This document shows positions 36,107-45,825 of a stretch of 64,000 nt of DNA, in pieces. Below the pieces are notes generated by a model. It was not told where the DNA came from, did not search any database, and worked only from the letters and a program-made list of their open reading frames with translations. Both the position numbers and the translations under genes were made by a program. Each line of letters opens with the position of its first letter. Position 1 is the stretch's first letter. The stretch comes from Psychrobacter sp. TAE2020 (GTDB lineage: Bacteria; Pseudomonadota; Gammaproteobacteria; Pseudomonadales; Moraxellaceae), in the NCBI RefSeq assembly GCF_018919485.1, contig NZ_JAHLMU010000001.1, positions 2,025,017 through 2,089,016 on the forward strand. Reading direction: 5' to 3'.

Positions 36107-37780
36107 TCAATGTTTGGCGATGGATAGATCTTTGCCTTGCCAGTTATCTAATATATCTTGGCTTGGGAAGCCAATGACATAAGGCTTAATTAGACGCGGG
36201 CTGACATAATGGTACATGTTCAACAGAGGCATATCTTGATCCAGCTGCACTTCGGCCTGTTTGTATAAACCGCCACGCTGCTCAGGGGTGACACCCGCTT
36301 GTAAGGTTTTCGCCATTAAGCTATCAAAGTTAGCGCTATTGTATTTACCATAGTTGCCACTGTTATCGGATTTAACAATATTTAAGAATGCTGACGGCTC
36401 ATTATAATCGCCACACCAGCCCGCACGTGCGATTTGGTAATCACCATTACGACGGGTATCCAAATAAGTCTTCCATTCTTTATTAGTTAAAGTCACATCA
36501 ACGAAACCAAGCGCTTGTTTCCATAATGACGTAGCCGCCACCGCAGTCTTTTTATGGTTGTCATTAGTATTATATAGTAGCTCGAATTTAAGCGGCTTGC
36601 TGTCGCTATAGCCCGCTTCATTGAGCAGTTTTTTGGCTTCAGCAATACGTTTTTCTTTATCCCAAGTCGACCACTCTGGCGTGTTTTTAACATCGCCATT
36701 AGTGGCAGGCGGTGTCAATTGATACGCCGCAGTCTGGCCTTGACCGATTACTTTATCTACAATAGTGTCACGATCCAACGCCAATGCTAAGGCGCGGCGC
36801 ACCTTAGGATCATTAAACGGTGGCTTAACGGTATTAAACTCATAATAATAAGTACAAAGATAAGGGGATACTCTGAGCTGATCGCCAAGCTGCTCTTTGA
36901 GAGACGCAAATTGCTCAGTCGGCACCTCATTGTAAGTTATATCGATCTCGCCGGCCTGATAGCGTGCAACATCCGTGGTGCTAGAAGGAATCGCTAGCAT
37001 CGTGATCTTATTAATAGTAGTGTTCGCATCGTCATAATAAGAGGAGTTACGGGTTAAGACGATCTTGTCATTGACTTGCCACTGGCTAGGCTTATAAGGA
37101 CCATTCACCACGATATTTGCAGGATCTGTCCATTTATCACCAAAGGCCTCAACCGTCTTTTTATGAACCGGCTTGACCGAGTTGTGGATCAGCATGTCTG
37201 GGAAATAAGGTACTGGCTGTGACAAAGTAATCTGCAAAGTCTTATCGTCGATAGCCTTTACTCCAAGGGTATCAATAGCGGCTTTGCCATCTACGATTTG
37301 ATCGGCACCGACTACTTTGGCATCGACTAAATAACTTGCATATGGTGAGGCAGTATTGGGATCGACCAAGCGGCGCATACTATAGACAAAGTCCTCTGCC
37401 GTTACTGGATCCCCATTCGACCATTTAGCATCACGCAGCTTAAACATCCATACTTTATTATCCTCGCTCTCCCAACTGGTCGCTATGGCGGGAACCGTTT
37501 TGCCTTCAGCATCAGTATTAGTCAAGCCTTCAAATATCTGACGGTCAATGTTGGCTTCAGGAACCCCAGATACCTTGTGTGGATCCAGTGATTCTGGCTC
37601 CGCAGCATTGTTAACCACTAGCTCTTGAGTATCAGCAAGTACACTAGGATCAACAGCAGCTGATTTACTGGCGTTATTATCAGTTGCAGACTTATCACTA
37701 CAGCCAGTCATAGACATGGCGAGCACAAGAGCAGTAGGCAGAAAAAGAGTATTGAATAGGCGGGTAGGATTTTGCATCAT
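36107..37780 (-). CDS. oppA: Oligopeptide-binding lipoprotein OppA
   Basis: Periplasmic solute-binding protein of family 5 (557 residues). A signal peptide ends in the lipobox MSMTGC followed by SDKSATDN, so it is lipid-anchored, unlike the soluble E. coli OppA. The family segments NNAAEPESLDPHKVSGVPEA, FEGLTNTD, WSNGDPVTAEDFVYS, NGPYKP and KVRRALALALDRDTIV are seen, each cited in part. It is the first gene of the opp operon and binds the incoming peptide. Of two adjacent ATG codons either may start. Confidence 0.93.
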   Translation of the reverse strand: MMQNPTRLFNTLFLPTALVLAMSMTGCSDKSATDNNASKSAAVDPSVLADTQELVVNNAAEPESLDPHKVSGVPEANIDRQIFEGLTNTDAEGKTVPAIATSWESEDNKVWMFKLRDAKWSNGDPVTAEDFVYSMRRLVDPNTASPYASYLVDAKVVGADQIVDGKAAIDTLGVKAIDDKTLQITLSQPVPYFPDMLIHNSVKPVHKKTVEAFGDKWTDPANIVVNGPYKPSQWQVNDKIVLTRNSSYYDDANTTINKITMLAIPSSTTDVARYQAGEIDITYNEVPTEQFASLKEQLGDQLRVSPYLCTYYYEFNTVKPPFNDPKVRRALALALDRDTIVDKVIGQGQTAAYQLTPPATNGDVKNTPEWSTWDKEKRIAEAKKLLNEAGYSDSKPLKFELLYNTNDNHKKTAVAATSLWKQALGFVDVTLTNKEWKTYLDTRRNGDYQIARAGWCGDYNEPSAFLNIVKSDNSGNYGKYNSANFDSLMAKTLQAGVTPEQRGGLYKQAEVQLDQDMPLLNMYHYVSPRLIKPYVIGFPSQDILDNWQGKDLSIAKH

Positions 37781-38769
37781 GTAATGACCTAGCTAGCAGG
37801 TGGCTGGGGCAGATCGACTAAGTTGTAGTCAACCTCTTAAGTTTAATATATCCGTATATTGCTTTTATCAACTAAGTATCATCAGTATAGCTGGCAGCGC
37901 TACCGTTCTGTGTTCAAGCCTTAATTTATAACTATCGAGTAATAAGCTGATAATTAAAAGTTAGCCATTCTAATTGAGATAATCTTAGGTAACTATTAGT
38001 AACAAAAGGGACAACTATTAGTAATAAAAAACGAAGCAAATGTCAATAGATTTTAATATTGTTATAATAGCGACCCCTAAAATTAGCTTATAAGCGCAGC
38101 ACGATTAACAGATAAAAACCATCTACAACTCTATTATTATAGTAGACATCGTCCCCCTTTACCCCCTCGTAACATAGCCCCTTTATCCTTGATAAAAAGC
38201 TTACCTTTATGCTATTAGCTTGAAAGCATAGATAATGTATATCTTTATAAACTACTGAAAATAAAGACTATTAATTTAATACTTTCAACAAGGCACTAGA
38301 TTTTAAGTTAAAAAAAGAGAATTAAAACAGTGTCGTCCACTATAAGCTTTAAGCCAATATCACCTTCTAGTAATCATACTTTTATAATGTGAAAAACAGC
38401 TGTTATCCACTCTCACAAAAAGTTAGCCTATTGCTTATTTTCAACTTATTTATTTTTGTACAAATTTGAAAAATTAAGCGTAGAAAATTCTATCTGTAAA
38501 AATCATAGCGGTTAAAAGTGCTGTTGACTCATTTTTAGCATTCTAAAAGAGCTAATAATGCTATTCAATACCTCAAGGGCACCCCTATTAATAAAATAGT
38601 ATTTATTGCTAGTGGTAGTATCTATTGCTGTAGTTTCTGGCGGTAGACTATCATCAGCACTACTGCCAAACGTTACTTCACTATTAACCAGCGCTTTATA
38701 AACTTTAGTATGATATTAATGTAAAAAACAGCTAAGATGAGCTAAATAATCTTTTATTTAGAGATCGCT
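37781..38769. other. 989-base AT-rich intergenic region
   Basis: Lies between divergent oppA and the DUF2157 operon. TATAAT at 38063-38068, preceded by TTG, resembles an extended -10 box reading right; TGTCAA at 38041 is a weak -35 partner. A lone DnaA-box-like TTATCCACT is at 38403-38411. C-rich tracts lie at 38150-38190. No reading frame over about 20 codons with a ribosome site, no tRNA and no strong hairpin were found. It may hide an unrecognised RNA gene. Confidence 0.4.
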
Positions 38770-39885
38770 ATGAGTCAACCACGGCGTAGCATCGAGCAAC
38801 TGCTTAAGCAAGGCAGCTTACCCTTATCTCATGCTGATACAGCAGCTCTAAAGTTGGAAGTTTATCCTACTAAACACACTTGGCTTGCGTTCTTTGATAA
38901 AGCGGCATTGATTATTGGCTCAGTAGCGCTAGTATTAGCTTTAGTGTTCTTTATCGCCTATAACTGGCAAAATATGAGCCACACTGGCAAATTCGCTTTA
39001 GTCGAAGGAGCTTTAGTTGTCACTATAGCGCTCTACATAATTCTCTGTTTTAAACAACGATTTCAGCTCGTACGGCAATTACTGCTGCTTATAGCTAGTA
39101 TCATCACTGGTAGTTTATTGGCGTTATTTGGTCAGGTTTATCAAACTGGCGCTGATACTTGGCAGCTGTTCTTTAATTGGGCGCTATTGATTATTCCTTG
39201 GGTGCTCATTGCTCGCCTACCTGCACTTTGGCTGTTATGGCTTGGGCTCGTAAATGCCAGCCTGATACTCTATATCGACGTGGTAGCTATTGTATTTGCA
39301 GATTATATTTATCAAGATATCTTGCAGCTGAGTATCCTAGCTATCTTCAATTTAGTAGCCCTAATTCTATGGCTATCTACTGTAGAGAATAAACCCGGTT
39401 TTCGTTTAAGCTTATATAAACCAACGCTATTAAAAACCGCTGCTACTAAAGCTGCTATTTCTCAAACAGCGCTACCCACTAAGTACAGTTTGCACTGGAG
39501 TACTTATGTGGTCGGCTTGCTAAGCACTTATTTCATTACTCATCTAGCCATTATCACTATCTTTGACGATATCAAAACGCTACCGTTGCTCGTTACTTTG
39601 TCGCTGTGGGCAAGCTGGTGTGGCTTTATGCTTTGGCGTTTTTATCGGCAGCGTAGTGACTTATTAATGCTGACTTATCTATGCGGCTCTGTGATTACAG
39701 TAGTTATGTTCTGGGCGGGCAAGTTGCTGCTCGATGATTGGGAGGCTGGTGGCTTTTTATTGCTAGCGCTATTACTGATTGCCATGAGTTCAGCGATGGT
39801 AGTTTGGCTACGACGCCTCGCCCACTTAGATAACAGGGATCAGCAATCTGAGTGGCTGGCACAAACGCGAGGTGACTATGAATAA
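38770..39885 (+). CDS. DUF2157 multi-span membrane protein
   Basis: A 371-residue membrane protein with roughly nine or ten membrane segments. A soluble N-terminus (about 45 residues) is followed by FIAYNWQNMSHTGKFALVEG and FGQVYQTGADTWQLFFNWALLIIPW, both typical of DUF2157. Family function is unknown. It heads a three-gene operon: the next frame overlaps it by eight bases. The start has GAG seven bases before it. A 989-base region lies upstream. Confidence 0.85.
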   Translation: MSQPRRSIEQLLKQGSLPLSHADTAALKLEVYPTKHTWLAFFDKAALIIGSVALVLALVFFIAYNWQNMSHTGKFALVEGALVVTIALYIILCFKQRFQLVRQLLLLIASIITGSLLALFGQVYQTGADTWQLFFNWALLIIPWVLIARLPALWLLWLGLVNASLILYIDVVAIVFADYIYQDILQLSILAIFNLVALILWLSTVENKPGFRLSLYKPTLLKTAATKAAISQTALPTKYSLHWSTYVVGLLSTYFITHLAIITIFDDIKTLPLLVTLSLWASWCGFMLWRFYRQRSDLLMLTYLCGSVITVVMFWAGKLLLDDWEAGGFLLLALLLIAMSSAMVVWLRRLAHLDNRDQQSEWLAQTRGDYE

Positions 39886-41143
39886 CTATGATCAGACGCT
39901 TGCGCAGTTGCAACAGCTAGGCCTGATTGCGCCTAACCCTATTGTAGATAGCCATAACCATAGGGATAGCGATGCCGCTGCTTTGGCTGATAACCTTGCT
40001 AACCCAGCTCATAATAATGATAGCACGCCTTGGTTTATCCACTTATTTTTTGGCTTTAGTGGGGTGTTATCCAGCATATTTTTGGTTGGGTTTTTATCCC
40101 TGATACTGTATCAAGCAGAGGTCTTTGACAGCTCACTACTACAATTGCTGGTCGGCATAATACTGAGCGCCATAGCTTTTACTTTATTTAAAAATAAAAA
40201 ATCTGCGGATAATACTTTTTGGAACAGTTTGGCCTTTGCCTTGAGTGGCGCAGGACAGCTATATTTGATGTTTGCCTTATTTGGCAGTGAGATAACCCAA
40301 CCGCTGAGCCTTTGGCTGTTTTTACTGATCCAAGTCATCATGACTCTTGTCATGCCTAATTTTATTTATCGACTGCTCAGTAGTGCGGCGGTATTGGGCG
40401 TAATAGTCTATTTGCTTAGCTTTTATCAACTGCCTGAACTGAGCTTAGCACTATTAGCTCTAGTCACTATTATGGCAAACCTACAACGCTATTGGTTAGT
40501 AAGTTACCTGCCGATTCGCTGGCGTGCAGGGACTTTTGATATCAGTAAAGCGCTGAGCTATGCTTCTGCCTTTGTGCTACTTATTTTTTCTATCTATATT
40601 TTCGCCGGCGAATACAACGTCCAATTTATTAGTAATAAATTTAGCTATAATTACTATATTGCGCAGGGGCTGTTGGTGATAGTCAGCTTGTATGGTGCTC
40701 ACCTTATCCTTCAGCGCTACCAGATGAAACTACTGTCTTTTAAATCACCCTCACAACCTGACATTATTATCGTCTGCGTCATCATTATCATCGGCATCAT
40801 ATCGGTCTATGTTTCAGGGCTATTGTCTGCCAGCATAGTGATTATTATTGGCATTGCCAATAGCCAACGGCTACTATTAGGGGTTGGCTTGTTTGCCTTA
40901 GTAAGCTATATATTTTGGTATTACTATCAGCTTGATAGCTCTTTATTAATAAAGTCAGGCTCAATGCTTATTATCGCTATCAGTATATTGCTGATGCGTT
41001 GGCTGCTAGTAAGTCGTTATATTGCTAGCGACTTACCTTTGACAGTCTTGCGTACAACCACTGCTAACCTACCTCCTAAAACCTCTGTTGGCACCATGGC
41101 TAACCAAGACAGCGGTAGTGATGATCAGGAGCGTCCCTCATGA
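39878..41143 (+). CDS. DUF4401 multi-span membrane protein
   Basis: A 421-residue membrane protein with about 10-12 membrane segments, matching the DUF4401 family by its place and by SGAGQLYLMFALFGSE and WLVSYLPIRWRAGTFDISKALSY. The start at ATG 39878 follows GAGGTGACT and lies inside the end of the DUF2157 gene; a GTG two codons earlier is less likely. Its stop overlaps the next start by four bases (ATGA). Family function is unknown. Confidence 0.8.
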   Translation: MNNYDQTLAQLQQLGLIAPNPIVDSHNHRDSDAAALADNLANPAHNNDSTPWFIHLFFGFSGVLSSIFLVGFLSLILYQAEVFDSSLLQLLVGIILSAIAFTLFKNKKSADNTFWNSLAFALSGAGQLYLMFALFGSEITQPLSLWLFLLIQVIMTLVMPNFIYRLLSSAAVLGVIVYLLSFYQLPELSLALLALVTIMANLQRYWLVSYLPIRWRAGTFDISKALSYASAFVLLIFSIYIFAGEYNVQFISNKFSYNYYIAQGLLVIVSLYGAHLILQRYQMKLLSFKSPSQPDIIIVCVIIIIGIISVYVSGLLSASIVIIIGIANSQRLLLGVGLFALVSYIFWYYYQLDSSLLIKSGSMLIIAISILLMRWLLVSRYIASDLPLTVLRTTTANLPPKTSVGTMANQDSGSDDQERPS

Positions 41144-41877
41144 CTCAGCCTATTAATAACCCCCACTCTACTAAGGGTCATAGTTTAAGCAATCAGCGCA
41201 AACCAACACTCTCAAAGTTGCCTTGGTGGCAGAAACGCTCAGTGACTATCGCCATGGCGCTACTAGGATTACTAGCAGTATTAGTCGCGATCACTATAAA
41301 AGTAATTGAACATGAAAACCATCTAGCTACTGGTAAACCAATACTATTGCAGCTGGCTCCTGTCGATCCGCGTGGCTTTATGCAAGGTGATTATATGGCG
41401 CTCAGTTATACTATAGAGCGTGATATCTTTGATGCCCTACGACCACAATACGAGAGCTTACAGCCGCCAATACCAGCCCTAGATTCTGAATTAAAAAGTT
41501 CTGAATTAGAAGGTTCTGAATTAGAAGGGTCTGAGCTACAGGAATCTGAGCCAAATGAATCAGAATCAGATTTTCGTATATATGACCCTATGCAAGGTCA
41601 TGTGATTGTCGCAGTCGATAAGCATAACGTCGGGCATTTTGTACGCTTAGCTGATAATAATAATCAGCATGGCTTAGCAGCAAATGAGCGGTCTATTCAT
41701 TACCGTATCCGCCGTGGTAGCGTGCAACTAGCAACCAATGCTTTCTTCTTTCAAGAAGGTCAGGCCAAAGCCTTTGAGGCAGCAGAGTATGGGTTATTCC
41801 GAGTTAACGATAAGGGCGAACCCTTATTAACGGATATGGTGGACAAAAATTATGAGGTGATTGCCTTAGATCAGTAA
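41140..41877 (+). CDS. GDYXXLXY domain protein
   Basis: A 245-residue protein with one N-terminal membrane segment (about 35-55) and a periplasmic domain with PVDPRGFMQGDYMALSY, the GDYXXLXY signature. It is the last gene of the DUF2157-DUF4401-GDYXXLXY operon, a recurring trio whose job is not known. Residues 116-144 are a Ser/Glu-rich run encoded by a 15-bp tandem repeat. A terminator follows at 41938. Confidence 0.85.
   Translation: MTQPINNPHSTKGHSLSNQRKPTLSKLPWWQKRSVTIAMALLGLLAVLVAITIKVIEHENHLATGKPILLQLAPVDPRGFMQGDYMALSYTIERDIFDALRPQYESLQPPIPALDSELKSSELEGSELEGSELQESEPNESESDFRIYDPMQGHVIVAVDKHNVGHFVRLADNNNQHGLAANERSIHYRIRRGSVQLATNAFFFQEGQAKAFEAAEYGLFRVNDKGEPLLTDMVDKNYEVIALDQ
41485..41571 (+). 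repeat. 15-bp coding tandem repeat
   Basis: Five 15-base units of the type TCTGAATTAGAAGGT begin at 41485, 41500, 41515, 41530 and 41545, with a partial sixth at 41560. They encode SELKS, SELEG, SELEG, SELQE, SEPNE and SESD in the GDYXXLXY protein. The unit is a multiple of three, so copy changes keep the frame. Confidence 0.85.
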
Positions 41878-41937
41878 GATTAAAATTGTGCTCATTTTAT
41901 AAGCTTTGGCTGATGCTAGGCTATGGGCCAAACCCCT

Positions 41938-41975
41938 AAAAACAGTGCTCTGAGGATATCAAAGCGCTGTTTTTA
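41938..41975 (+). terminator. Terminator of the DUF2157 operon
   Basis: AAAAACAG(T)GCT pairs with AGC(G)CTGTTTTT, ending in a T run. Confidence 0.75.
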
Positions 41976-42105
41976 CGTTAAGGGGTATTGAACCATCATT
42001 AACCATACTGACAAAATACTTAACTAAACTGATATTGCGCTAGTTAGGCGCGACTTGCTACTGTAAACCGTGATAATTATTTAATAATAACTCAAGGAAT
42101 ATACT

Positions 42106-43083
42106 ATGCGTAGCGCAACTTATGATCATTTTGGCAAACCTACTGAAGTCCTCAGCCTAGGCGACCGCCCTACTCCAGAGCCAAAAGCTAACGAAGTACG
42201 AGTGAAGACTATCTTGGCCTCTATCCATAATCATGACTTACTAACTATTCGTGGCAAATATGGCTTTAAACCTGAAATGCCAGCTATTGGTGGTTCTGAG
42301 GCGGTCGGTATCATCGATGCTGTAGGTAGCAATGTTAAAAATTTAAAAGTCGGTCAACGTGTTGCCGCTGCTAGTGTGCAAGCGACTTGGGCAGAATATT
42401 TTGTGGCCTCAGAAGACATGGTGTTTCCGGTACCGGAGAGCTTAAACGATGAAATGGCGGCGCAATTGATCGCTATGCCACTCAGTGCCTTGATGCTGCT
42501 TGAGTTCCTAGAAGTAGAGCGCGGCCAGTGGCTGATCCATAACGCTGCTAATGGTGCGGTCGGTAAATCTCTAGCTATGCTAGCGGCAGCTCGTGGGGTA
42601 AAAACCATCAATATAGTACGCAGTAGTGAGGCGGTGGCAGACCTACAGGCCATTGGGATAGAGAATAATATCAATAGTGAAGATGAAGACTGGAAAGACC
42701 AAGTAAAATCAATGATTGCTGAGGATAAAATCAGTGCAGCAGTTGATTCTGTTGGTGGCGAAGACAGCGGTGCTTTATTATCACTACTCGGTCATGGCGG
42801 TACATTTGCGGTATTTGGCGCGATGTCAGGTAAGCCGATGATGCTCAACCCTACTGATATAATCTTTAAGCAGGCGACGCTAAAAGGCTTCTGGGGTAGT
42901 AAAATTAGCCAAGAGATGAGCGTAGACAACAAGCAGCGCTTAGTCGATGAGCTGATTGATAGAGCGGTTGGCGGTAAGCTACAACTGCCTGTTGAAGCGG
43001 TTTTTGATTTGGCGGATATCACCAAAGCGGTTGACGGAAAAATACAGTCTGACAAGAAAGGTAAAATATTATTAAAGCCTTAG
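42106..43083 (+). CDS. Zinc-free MDR-family oxidoreductase (enoyl reductase/quinone oxidoreductase-like)
   Basis: Medium-chain dehydrogenase of 325 residues. The GroES-like N-terminal domain has the YDHFGKP, IHNHDLLTIRG and IGGSEAVG blocks typical of trans-2-enoyl-CoA reductase/quinone reductase-like members. A Rossmann domain has HNAANGAVGKSLAMLAAARG for NADPH. The cysteine and histidine zinc ligands of alcohol dehydrogenases are missing. It precedes the acuI-like gene on the same strand but a terminator separates them. The substrate is not assignable. Confidence 0.82.
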   Translation: MRSATYDHFGKPTEVLSLGDRPTPEPKANEVRVKTILASIHNHDLLTIRGKYGFKPEMPAIGGSEAVGIIDAVGSNVKNLKVGQRVAAASVQATWAEYFVASEDMVFPVPESLNDEMAAQLIAMPLSALMLLEFLEVERGQWLIHNAANGAVGKSLAMLAAARGVKTINIVRSSEAVADLQAIGIENNINSEDEDWKDQVKSMIAEDKISAAVDSVGGEDSGALLSLLGHGGTFAVFGAMSGKPMMLNPTDIIFKQATLKGFWGSKISQEMSVDNKQRLVDELIDRAVGGKLQLPVEAVFDLADITKAVDGKIQSDKKGKILLKP

Positions 43084-43098
43084 TTATTGCCATCGAAT

Positions 43099-43128
43099 AA
43101 AAAAGCCCATGCAATCATGAGCTTTTTT
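43099..43128 (+). terminator. Terminator after the MDR oxidoreductase gene
   Basis: AAAAAAGC(C)CATG pairs with CATG(A)GCTTTTTT around a 4-base loop. Confidence 0.85.
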
Positions 43129-43189
43129 ATTTTTATAACAAGCTGTTACTGGCAGTAGCTAAAAAACACCGCAAACTAGGAATATGATT

Positions 43190-44194
43190 ATGTCTAACCA
43201 TAAAACTTTCAAAGCTTTAGTCGTTGAAGAAACTGACGACGGTGAATTTAAAAAAAGCATTCGCGAACGCAACGTCAGTGACTTGCCTGAGAATGACTTA
43301 TTGATAGAGGTGCATTACTCTTCGCTAAACTATAAAGATGCTATGTCAGCCGCTGGTAATAAGATGATTACTAAGCACTACCCGCACACCCCAGGTATTG
43401 ATGCAGCAGGTATAGTGGTCAGTGATAAGTCAGGGACTTTTAGCGCTGGCCAAGAGGTGCTGGTATTTGGTTATGATTTGGGTATGGATACAGCGGGTGG
43501 TCTGGGTCAAATGATATCTATCCCAGCAACTTGGGCTTTGCCATGTCCGACTTCTTTGACTTTAAAAGAGGCGATGAGCTACGGTACTGGTGGTTTGACT
43601 GCGGCTTTATGTATTCAAAAGCTAGAAAAAATGGGTGCAAAGCCTAGCGACGGTCCAGTAGCAGTCACTGGCGCAACTGGCGGCGTGGGTAGTATCAGTA
43701 TCGCCATCCTAAAGCAGCTAGGCTATGAGGTTATTGCCTTCTCAGGAAAACCTGAGCAAAGCGAGCATCTAAAAACCTTGGGAGCCAGCGAGGTACGTCA
43801 TCGTGACACTATTAATGAGGTAGGTAATAGACCTGTTGGCCGCGAATTATGGGCGAACGCTATCGATACTTTAGGTGGTGATTATTTGGCAAACTTACTT
43901 AAACAAACTAAGTCTGGCGGTGCCGTATCAGCTTGTGGCTTGGCCTCATCAGTTGAATTCGCTATGACTGTGCTACCTTTTATCACTAGAGGTATCTCTT
44001 TATTAGGTATCGATTCGGTGTTTATTCCATTGGCTGACAAGCAAGAGATTTGGGCCCGTGTTGCCACCGATATGAAGCTTGCTGATCTTGAGCAGTACAG
44101 CGAAGAGATTACTTTAGAACAAACCCCAGAATACTTAGAACGCTTCACATCGAGTAAAGTGGTTGGACGTTATGTGGTTAATTTGCGGGGTTAA
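43190..44194 (+). CDS. acuI: AcuI/YhdH-type acrylyl-CoA reductase
   Basis: NADPH-dependent MDR oxidoreductase of the YhdH/AcuI family (334 residues). E. coli and marine members reduce the toxic intermediate acryloyl-CoA to propionyl-CoA. LNYKDAMSAAGN, YPHTPGIDAAG, SYGTGGLTAALC, VTGATGGVGSISIAILKQLGY and a C-terminal LGIDSVF are all family blocks. The ATG at 43190 suits the AGGA upstream better than the ATG at 43184. In marine bacteria the enzyme links to DMSP breakdown; no DMSP genes are near. Confidence 0.88.
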   Translation: MSNHKTFKALVVEETDDGEFKKSIRERNVSDLPENDLLIEVHYSSLNYKDAMSAAGNKMITKHYPHTPGIDAAGIVVSDKSGTFSAGQEVLVFGYDLGMDTAGGLGQMISIPATWALPCPTSLTLKEAMSYGTGGLTAALCIQKLEKMGAKPSDGPVAVTGATGGVGSISIAILKQLGYEVIAFSGKPEQSEHLKTLGASEVRHRDTINEVGNRPVGRELWANAIDTLGGDYLANLLKQTKSGGAVSACGLASSVEFAMTVLPFITRGISLLGIDSVFIPLADKQEIWARVATDMKLADLEQYSEEITLEQTPEYLERFTSSKVVGRYVVNLRG

Positions 44195-44221
44195 TTTTTA
44201 ACAATTAGGTTTTAAACGATG

Positions 44222-44252
44222 GCAGTGCTTCTTTTGGGGTGCTGCTTTTTTT
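44222..44252 (+). terminator. Terminator after acuI
   Basis: GCAGTGC pairs with GGTGCTGC (two G-U pairs) and is followed by TTTTTTT. Confidence 0.7.
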
Positions 44253-44274
44253 CATATTCTACCTTAATTATCTT

Positions 44275-45390
44275 TCACTTCTTAGTGCTTTCAAATTGTT
44301 CGATTTTAGCACGTAGACGGCTAATTTCTTGATTATACAGATCATTAGACTCCTTTAAGGTTTGCAAATCTTTCTTATTTTCTTCTAGTAATATTAAACT
44401 TTCTGCTTCCGAACTGCTTTTATCTAACCCTGTATAGAAACTTAAACCGAAAGAAGTTAGTATTCCAACAATAGTAAGGAAAATTACTATATTAGTTTTT
44501 TTATTAGACCTATCACCACCGCTTATAGTTTCTTGCAAAATCTTCTTTTGCAACTTATTAGTTTCATCTACAACGCTTTTATTTTCAGAATACATCTCAA
44601 CCTGCTGAATATTGCCTTTAGATAAAATGTCAGCAGACTTGCTGGAAGCTTCTATTAAAGTGTCTAATCTTTCTGCTAGTTTATCAAAAGGCTCTTTATT
44701 AGCTTTAATTCTTTCAGCATGCATTCTCATATTATTATTAATTACATATTCTTTTGGAATAGATCTAGCTTTTAAACTTTGCTGTAATGGCTCAATACTT
44801 TTCATGGCTTGAGTCAGCGCATTTCCTGTTGATAGATTTTCGGCTACTGCTCTCTGTAGTTCTGGAGAAAACCCTCCAAGCTTTGGTATAGAATTCATTA
44901 TCTCTCTCATTTGCTTTTGCTCTCTTTCGTCTTTCAAACAGAGAAGTCGATACAAATAATTGACAGAAGACTCTTCCTCTTCTTTAGGATATTTAATTCC
45001 TTCATATTTCGAATGATGTATTTCTTTACCCTCATCATTTAATTCAATCCAAGTCTTTTTACTTTTGTATAATGAACCATTATGTTCTATGTAAATCTCG
45101 GCTATATTTTTTATCTCTTCTTCACTAAGCTTATTAACGTCTTCTAAGCTTAAAACCCGCTCTTCAGGTTTATATTTCCCATCTTTAAGGCTAATTTCTG
45201 GATAAAATACAAGCGCAATCAATATTTTTATACATTGTAAAGGCTTACTTTCATTATCGGAGTGTTTAAACGCACTTGAAAGAATATGGCTATGTTTAAG
45301 ACTGAGAGAAAACAAATATAAGTTACCAATTGACGTTTCAAATTCAGTACTAGATTCAATTTTATCTAATTTTGATATATCAATAGCCAT
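44275..45390 (-). CDS. Orphan coiled-coil membrane protein (accessory)
   Basis: A 371-residue protein I do not recognise. Residues 1-295 are hydrophilic and mostly helical, with KE-rich stretches (about 95-125) and KQMREIMNSIPKLGGFSPE near the middle. One membrane segment is at about 299-322. A 49-residue heptad-like tail (DLQTLKESNDLYNQE) follows, predicted to form a coiled coil. The codons are more AT-rich than in neighbouring core genes. It lies next to the decayed guaA end. A role cannot be assigned; single-pass anchors with large soluble parts are common in accessory loci. No known catalytic motif is visible. Confidence 0.65.
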   Translation of the reverse strand: MAIDISKLDKIESSTEFETSIGNLYLFSLSLKHSHILSSAFKHSDNESKPLQCIKILIALVFYPEISLKDGKYKPEERVLSLEDVNKLSEEEIKNIAEIYIEHNGSLYKSKKTWIELNDEGKEIHHSKYEGIKYPKEEEESSVNYLYRLLCLKDEREQKQMREIMNSIPKLGGFSPELQRAVAENLSTGNALTQAMKSIEPLQQSLKARSIPKEYVINNNMRMHAERIKANKEPFDKLAERLDTLIEASSKSADILSKGNIQQVEMYSENKSVVDETNKLQKKILQETISGGDRSNKKTNIVIFLTIVGILTSFGLSFYTGLDKSSSEAESLILLEENKKDLQTLKESNDLYNQEISRLRAKIEQFESTKK

Positions 45391-45514
45391 TAACTTACCT
45401 ACTTTATAAAATAATTTTTTTGAGGAGTCTGTTTTTGTATTTTACTAATATAAACAATGGAAATTAAATTATATTCGACTTACTTGCTATTGCTATAAAA
45501 TATCACCTTTCGAC

Positions 45515-45550
45515 TAAAAAAAGCACCCAACCAAGTTGAGTGCTTTTTTT
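45515..45550 (-). terminator. Terminator copy after the guaA remnant
   Basis: AGCAC(C)CAAC pairs with GTTG(A)GTGCT with A and T runs either side. It is the duplicated counterpart of the guaA terminator at 47590. Confidence 0.85.
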
Positions 45551-45577
45551 GTTTTAGCTAAAAATTAAGCAGAAATA

Positions 45578-45780
45578 TTATTCTCACTCAATCGTAGCAG
45601 GCAGCTTGCTCGACACATTATAAGTCACGCGTGATACTTCGGCAATCTCATTCATAATACGATTCGATACGGTTTCAATCAAATCATACGGCAGATGAGC
45701 AAAGCGCGCCGTCACAAAGTCTACAGTTTTAACGGCACGTAGCGCAATCACCCACGCATAGCGACAACCATCTACGACCA
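45578..45780 (-). pseudogene. Duplicated 3' end of guaA, decayed
   Basis: Aligns without gaps to guaA 47648-47850 at a constant offset of 2,070 bases. The frame encodes [20 protein letters not shown] and [22 protein letters not shown] segments. Against intact GuaA it has E to K, M to V, D to N and P to L changes. The Trp codon of the terminal WE has become TGA. Many third-position differences show it is an old or foreign copy. The following terminator is duplicated as well. Confidence 0.92.
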
Positions 45781-45825
45781 AACTGGTGACCAATGCATTC
45801 TTCACTAATTAAACAAGCACAACGG

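Noticed and set aside
38403..38411. DnaA-box-like TTATCCACT
   Set aside because: A single box without companions or an AT-rich unwinding pattern; not evidence of an origin here.
45584..45805. 73-codon frame as a real small gene
   Set aside because: All but its first residues are the decayed guaA end, with a nonsense codon where Trp should be; listed as a pseudogene instead.
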